A DNA stretch of 10,510 nucleotides, from assembly GCA_041740995.1 (NCBI GenBank), contig JBGSKY010000139.1, positions 1 through 10,510 on the forward strand. Direction: 5' to 3'. The translations under genes were made by a program, and so were the position numbers. The first letter of the stretch is position 1; each line of letters begins with the position of its first letter. This document shows, in pieces, positions 6,299 to 10,510 of this stretch. Origin of the DNA: JBGSKY01 sp041740995. Lineage in GTDB: Bacteria > Planctomycetota > Planctomycetia > Pirellulales > Pirellulaceae. The notes beneath the pieces were generated by a model. That model was given only the letters and a program-made list of their open reading frames with translations, was not told the DNA's origin and ran no database searches.

Positions 6299-8818
6299 CT
6301 AGACCGTTAGCGCATCGAATTCTTCGTTTTCAAGCGTCGCAACGGCATCGTATTCGGTCCAGCCAGTTCCCGGTACGTAAATTAACTCTTGCTCGTCCTC
6401 AATAGCCATCAAGTAGAGCCAACCATTGTTGACTAGGTCAGCCACCAATTGGTGTTTGGCCACAATTTGATCGATCGCTTCGATCGGTGCTTCGATCAAG
6501 ACTGTCAGTCGCAGCGGTTCGTGCTGGAACTTGACTCCGTCATGAACCGACTGCCACGGCAAGCCAGTCATCAAGTCGCCTCCATTGCCTTGTAAGACAC
6601 CAAGCTGGCCGACGACGTTATGAATCGTTTTATTGCCACTTCCGAACGCGCGGTTGTCAACCGTCGAGGCGTAATACTGCAAATTGATCCAGTTCGTAAC
6701 AACCATTGGCGCTGTCATGATCAGTTCAAGTACTTTGAACTCTTTGTCTTGACGAAAGTCGTAGCTGTGCATGAACGTCCGACCATCGAGCTTTGCACCC
6801 AGGGTCCGTTCGCGCGGCGCGACGATAAACGCCGCATTGCCGGCCAAGCCCCATTCGGGTCGGACTTCGGACCAATCTCGACTACGATTTGCAATCTTCG
6901 ATTCGTTCGCTTCTCGCAACCGCGTCCCTCGCTCGATTCGCGTCAAGCGACCTGCTTGGCGAGTGTCCGACTGCAACTGATCAAACGCAGCTTGCAGAGA
7001 TTCGGGCATAAGTTCGACATCAAAGAAATCGATTTCGTCGATCGTCGTATTGTGTACCGCCGCCAGAAACCATGTGTCAGCCGGAATTTCGATTCCTCGT
7101 TGCAACAACCCAGCACGCACGTGCGGATTGTTCAGAATGCCAGCCGCCACTCTCGCGTTCGACTGGCCAGAGTGACCACCGCAAGCACCGCAATCCAAGC
7201 CGGCTCGATATGGATTGTTGACCGTTTGACTAGCGTGACCACACATGACGACTAAAGAAGCAAATTCGTTAGTAAGTCCCAAGTTTCGCAAGATCGCTTG
7301 TGCCATTTCGATCTGCTGATTTGTTGCCAAGCCGCCATGTTCGCAAGCATGTATCGCTGGCCCCAGCCGATCCTGCTGCGACGTCGGTACACCATCAAGC
7401 GAAGTAATTGTTCGGTCGGTGGAATAACCGAATGTATCTCTTAACAAACTCGCGAAATAGCTCAACCCAATCGATTCAACAAACGAAAAACTTGAGACCG
7501 CTGAATACTGAAAAAGTTTCCATAGCTGACGTCGAGCGCGAACAATCAAACGCTCTTGCTCAAAGCCCGAATTGATGCTGGCGTCGATCGAACCGTCGGC
7601 CTGGCGAACCTTTTCGTGAATCGAAAACGCGGGCTTCAGTAATACAGGGCATTGGGCGGCGCCAGTTTTTTCACCCAGCGGGACGTACTCCAATGCTAAA
7701 CCGAAAAATCCCGCGAAGCCGTAAGTTGCAATCCTTGATGAAACGCTTTCCAAGCTGCGTCGAATGATCTCAGAACGCACATCAATACAAAACACCATCT
7801 GCGCCAATTTCCGAGTGCTCACCGTCTCGACGTTCGATTTTTCGTTTGCCGTCGCTCGCAGTTTACCAATCACATTTCGTCGAAAGGCAGCCTCGCTCGC
7901 GACCTGACCGAAGTATCGCGCAGCGGTCGTTTGATGATCGATCGCAGCAAACCGTTCGGTTGTACACAATTGTCGCCTGCCATCGAAGAATCCGGCCTTA
8001 ACCAGTCCGATGTCATACGTCAGTCGCATGGCCAACAAGCCAATCAATTCGTTATTCGATTGCCCTGACATTTCCGATGCTCGCACACGATATCGAACTA
8101 ACGCGGACCAACCAGCAATCGACTGCAACTGACAAATCAGAAAGTCGCTCAACCGGTCACTTGGAAGCTCAATCTCGCTTAGTAGTTTCGCGATTGCTTC
8201 GACAGGATCCGATGGTAAACTTGCGACCAACGAACGAAAACCTGCCACGCCGAAACGTTCCATTCGCAGATCAATTGCGGCAATCTTCTTCCAAGCGGCA
8301 AACAGTTCCTGACTGCGAAATGGACTAGCCCAGATCGATTGTCCACGATCAAAATGGGCCGAACAGTGTCGTGAAAGTTCGTTCACGATCAAGCTTGACC
8401 ATTCCGATTGACCATCGCCGTCAATCGACTCAGCGATTGTCCAAATCGATCGCTCGCTAGAGGGTAAAAGCGGCGACTGTGCGGCGTGTTCCAACGTCGA
8501 ATCAAGTTCCTCGATCGTCGACCGTTCATAGATGTCGGGATATTCGCTGAGACACTGTTTCAAAGCCGCTGAACGGTCTTCGGCACTCACCAAGCCGCGA
8601 TCAAACTGTTCGATATAGTAGCTTGCTGGCATCAACATCTCCGCCGGACGAATCGCTCGCGTTTGATTGCGCACTTCCAAAAATTGTTGAGCGGTCTGGC
8701 CGACGAACGGATTCACTGCAACGTAATCTTCCAGCGGCCAAACCGGAGCGATGACACCAGTCGCGTACTGGATCAATGGGCGGAGCTCTTCAATGGAAAT
8801 TGAATTTTTGAAGTTCAT
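6299..8818 (-). CDS. dabA: DabA, zinc subunit of the DAB inorganic-carbon accumulation complex (DUF2309)
   Basis: DabA (also MpsB, UPF0753/DUF2309) is a cytoplasmic, membrane-attached protein that works with DabB to convert CO2 to bicarbonate in an energy-coupled, one-way fashion. The 839-residue length matches DabA of the Halothiobacillus type. The zinc-site residues of this family are visible: C344 and D346 in VFCIDVRSE, H528 in MCGHASQTVNNPYRAG, and C543 in LDCGACGGHS. The spacing of 15 between His and Cys equals that of H524 and C539 in the characterised protein. The N-terminal segment IAPVWPLEDYVAVNPFVG (23-40) is also typical. No frameshift or missing catalytic residue is seen, so it should be active. 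The ATG at 8818 is clear, with AAAGAAAGAA upstream as a weak ribosome site. It lies 83 bases after dabB, the usual order. Bicarbonate supply to carboxylases is the likely role in a heterotroph. Confidence 0.95.
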   Translation of the reverse strand: MNFKNSISIEELRPLIQYATGVIAPVWPLEDYVAVNPFVGQTAQQFLEVRNQTRAIRPAEMLMPASYYIEQFDRGLVSAEDRSAALKQCLSEYPDIYERSTIEELDSTLEHAAQSPLLPSSERSIWTIAESIDGDGQSEWSSLIVNELSRHCSAHFDRGQSIWASPFRSQELFAAWKKIAAIDLRMERFGVAGFRSLVASLPSDPVEAIAKLLSEIELPSDRLSDFLICQLQSIAGWSALVRYRVRASEMSGQSNNELIGLLAMRLTYDIGLVKAGFFDGRRQLCTTERFAAIDHQTTAARYFGQVASEAAFRRNVIGKLRATANEKSNVETVSTRKLAQMVFCIDVRSEIIRRSLESVSSRIATYGFAGFFGLALEYVPLGEKTGAAQCPVLLKPAFSIHEKVRQADGSIDASINSGFEQERLIVRARRQLWKLFQYSAVSSFSFVESIGLSYFASLLRDTFGYSTDRTITSLDGVPTSQQDRLGPAIHACEHGGLATNQQIEMAQAILRNLGLTNEFASLVVMCGHASQTVNNPYRAGLDCGACGGHSGQSNARVAAGILNNPHVRAGLLQRGIEIPADTWFLAAVHNTTIDEIDFFDVELMPESLQAAFDQLQSDTRQAGRLTRIERGTRLREANESKIANRSRDWSEVRPEWGLAGNAAFIVAPRERTLGAKLDGRTFMHSYDFRQDKEFKVLELIMTAPMVVTNWINLQYYASTVDNRAFGSGNKTIHNVVGQLGVLQGNGGDLMTGLPWQSVHDGVKFQHEPLRLTVLIEAPIEAIDQIVAKHQLVADLVNNGWLYLMAIEDEQELIYVPGTGWTEYDAVATLENEEFDALTV

Positions 8819-8848
8819 GTGATTGTTCTTTCTTTAAATGTCAGTATC

Positions 8849-8883
8849 GCTAGAAATTCAAGTGCTGACGCAGATTTGCTAGC
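8849..8883 (-). other. Potential hairpin between dabB and dabA
   Basis: Within the 83-base gap, GCTAGAAAT (8849-8857) and ATTTGCTAGC (8874-8883) are inverted complements apart from one bulged base, giving a nine-pair stem around a 16-base loop. In the minus-strand mRNA it would lie 18 bases after the dabB stop and about 30 bases before the dabA start. It lacks a U-run, so it is not a terminator by sequence. It might tune the ratio of the two subunits by affecting decay or translation. With one short, fairly AT-rich stem in 83 bases, chance occurrence is quite possible. Confidence 0.3.
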
Positions 8884-8901
8884 CGAACGGATTGGACCTG
8901 C

Positions 8902-10510
8902 TCAAGCGATCTTGCGCTTGTTAGGAGTGAACAACTGCCAAATGCGGGCCGTCGCTTTGTGAGCCGCTATGTCGAGATAAAAACCGTTGGACGCGTGAAT
9001 GTAGAGCGACTGAAATAGATGGGCTTGCCGTAAATGTTCGATTTGAACGTTCATCAAAAACACGAACACAAAACCGATCGCAATCAGCGTCGCAAAGAGA
9101 CTGTCCAGACTCAACATCTGTGCCGTTGCACGTGATACCGAGGAGAGCAAAATCGTATCAATCAACTTGTAGGCCGCGAAATATGAAAGGCCAATGCAAA
9201 CCGCCGAGCCGAGCCCGCTGGATGCCAACCGCACATTACCGGTTTCAATGGCGTGACTGATCAAGTGCGTCAACGCGATGATCATGATCAGGCCTAAAAC
9301 TAACCCACCGGGCTTTTCATGGTCCAAGAATCCAAACGCCCACGCACTGCCCACTGTGATCAACGCGGCCGCCGTTGCACTGAGCATCAATGTTACGATT
9401 TCTGGCAGCACAAATCTTGATGCGACTGGCTTCATGCGAACGCCCATCGCGTTATCAATTACACTGCCACAGCGAAGAAACGCATGCGCTTTGTACAGCG
9501 AGTGAGCGACAATGTGCAGTAGCGCTGCAGAGAATGCACCAAGTCCGCACTGCAACATCATAAAGCCCATCTGAGCCATCGTGGAATAAGCCAAACTGCG
9601 TTTGACGCTGGTTTGCGTTGTCATGACGATTGCGCCCAACAACGCGGTAATCGCTCCGATGATTGCGAGGAAACCTAATGCAAGCTGCGACATCGCGACC
9701 AAGGGACTGAGCCGAATGACTAGGAAACCGCCCGCGTTAATGATCCCGGCGTGCATCAGTGCCGAAACGGGAGTCGGTGTTTCCATCGTGTCCGGTAACC
9801 AGCTATGAAACGGGAACTGAGCCGACTTGGTCATTGCACCCAAAACAATCAAGGTCCCGATCCAGGGAATCAACTGTTGCTGGCTGGCCGACAACCCTAG
9901 GTCAGTTATCGTTGTAAACAGTTGGTGATAGTCAAACGTCCCAAACGTTGCATAAGTCAGCCCGATTGCAATCAACAAGAAGACATCACCAATCCGGCTG
10001 ATCAAGAATTTTTTTCGCGCCGCCAAAACCGCAGATGTCCGATCAGGATAGTGCGTTAGCAGTTGGTGCAAGCCGAAACTGGTCATCACCCACGCCGCGA
10101 CGAACATTAACAGATTGCCTGAAACGACCAGCGTCATGACCGAGCCTAACGTAAAACAGATCCAGCGAACGAATTGTCCTTGCGTCGGCTCGCTATCCAG
10201 ATAACGCATGGTAAAGCGAACGATCACCCAGCCAATAAAGCTGACCAGCAGCAACATCGTCGCGGTCAAACTGTCAAAGTAGACCGCAGGATTGAAGAAC
10301 AGCTCCGTACCACCGGGCAGCAACGTTTGATGCAGCGTTCCAGTCGTTGCAAGCAAGATCGCCGCGAAGATTGCCATCGATAGTGCAAGAACGGTAGTTC
10401 CGCTGGCCAAGCGACGCATTGCAACGACATGCTGGTTTGCCAAGGAAGATGGAACAAGTCCGATCGCTAGCAATAACGCGGGCGCAACGATCGTTGTGGC
10501 TAGGAAAAGC
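8902..10510 (-). CDS. dabB: DabB, NuoL-like membrane subunit of the DAB complex (5' end outside window)
   Basis: DabB (MpsA) is a proton-conducting-transporter-family protein related to NuoL and Mrp antiporter subunits; it is thought to pass H+ or Na+ inward to drive DabA. The frame stays open from the stop at 8902 to the right edge (535 codons visible), and the first visible residues LFLATTIVAPALL form a membrane helix, so the true start is probably just outside. The TTG at 10473 is internal to that helix and is not a good start. In visible-residue numbering, the family core AMTKSAQFPFHSWLPD (225-240) holds the conserved TM7 lysine K228, followed by SALMHAGIINAGGFL, VKRSLAYSTMAQMG (K303) and AHSLYKAHAFL (H336, K340). 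The C-terminal HASNGFYLD stretch fits DabB better than NuoL. At TM5, where NuoL has a key Glu (WEGVGL-like), this protein has WVMTSFGL, with no acidic residue. Confidence 0.93.
   Translation of the reverse strand, partial: LFLATTIVAPALLLAIGLVPSSLANQHVVAMRRLASGTTVLALSMAIFAAILLATTGTLHQTLLPGGTELFFNPAVYFDSLTATMLLLVSFIGWVIVRFTMRYLDSEPTQGQFVRWICFTLGSVMTLVVSGNLLMFVAAWVMTSFGLHQLLTHYPDRTSAVLAARKKFLISRIGDVFLLIAIGLTYATFGTFDYHQLFTTITDLGLSASQQQLIPWIGTLIVLGAMTKSAQFPFHSWLPDTMETPTPVSALMHAGIINAGGFLVIRLSPLVAMSQLALGFLAIIGAITALLGAIVMTTQTSVKRSLAYSTMAQMGFMMLQCGLGAFSAALLHIVAHSLYKAHAFLRCGSVIDNAMGVRMKPVASRFVLPEIVTLMLSATAAALITVGSAWAFGFLDHEKPGGLVLGLIMIIALTHLISHAIETGNVRLASSGLGSAVCIGLSYFAAYKLIDTILLSSVSRATAQMLSLDSLFATLIAIGFVFVFLMNVQIEHLRQAHLFQSLYIHASNGFYLDIAAHKATARIWQLFTPNKRKIA

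Noticed and set aside
6287..6299. Small palindrome GCGTCAATGACGC at the dabA stop
   Set aside because: Six-base arms with a single-base centre cannot form a stable hairpin, and such a short palindrome is expected by chance. No operator family is recognised.
6620..7255. Forward open frame of 211 codons
   Set aside because: It is antisense to the conserved DabA zinc-site region, whose residues are clearly under selection on the minus strand. The forward product has no recognisable domain.

Overview
The window looks like chromosomal DNA from a planctomycete, most likely the Pirellulaceae (Rhodopirellula and relatives). This is inferred from three things: the pair of imperfect palindromic repeats with AAGCCGTCCGGTTCTT / AAGAACCGGAGGGCTC arms, which I remember as typical of intergenic DNA in that group; the frequent lack of clear Shine-Dalgarno sequences; and protein sequences such as the Nramp-like permease with a TM1 signature of a type I recall from planctomycetes. 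No 16S gene or similar marker is present, so the assignment is a judgement, not a demonstration.

All six protein genes lie on the minus strand and read from the right edge to the left. In transcription order they are: dabB (10510-8902, its first codons outside the window), dabA (8818-6299), an atypical Nramp-family permease (6195-4546), a GT4 glycosyltransferase (4530-3208), a phytoene-desaturase/CrtISO-like FAD oxidoreductase (3165-1741) and an EntS-like MFS exporter (1628-345). Gaps are about 83, 103, 15, 42 and 112 bases, so a single long transcript or two or three overlapping units are both possible. The tight nramp-GT-oxidoreductase spacing argues for co-transcription at least there. The left 344 bases hold no credible gene, but contain two direct copies of a 94-base imperfect palindrome. 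The second copy ends five bases after the MFS stop codon.

How the genes may work together: DabB (a NuoL-like, ion-translocating membrane subunit) and DabA (a cytoplasmic zinc protein with a beta-carbonic-anhydrase-like site) form the DAB/Mps system, which uses the ion gradient to drive CO2 hydration to bicarbonate. No Rubisco or carboxysome gene is visible, so bicarbonate supply for carboxylases in a heterotroph is the simplest role. The permease that follows is an Nramp homologue whose metal-binding signature is replaced. It may serve the same operon, but its substrate is not predictable. The last three genes (glycosyltransferase, desaturase-like flavoenzyme, exporter) could modify and export a small lipid or pigment, or may simply be neighbours.

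The most interesting points are the linkage of dabAB to a divergent Nramp-like permease lacking the DPGN and MPH motifs, the missing TM5 glutamate in DabB, the repeat pair placed like a terminator, and a potential hairpin between dabB and dabA. I did not find clear evidence of a wholly new system.
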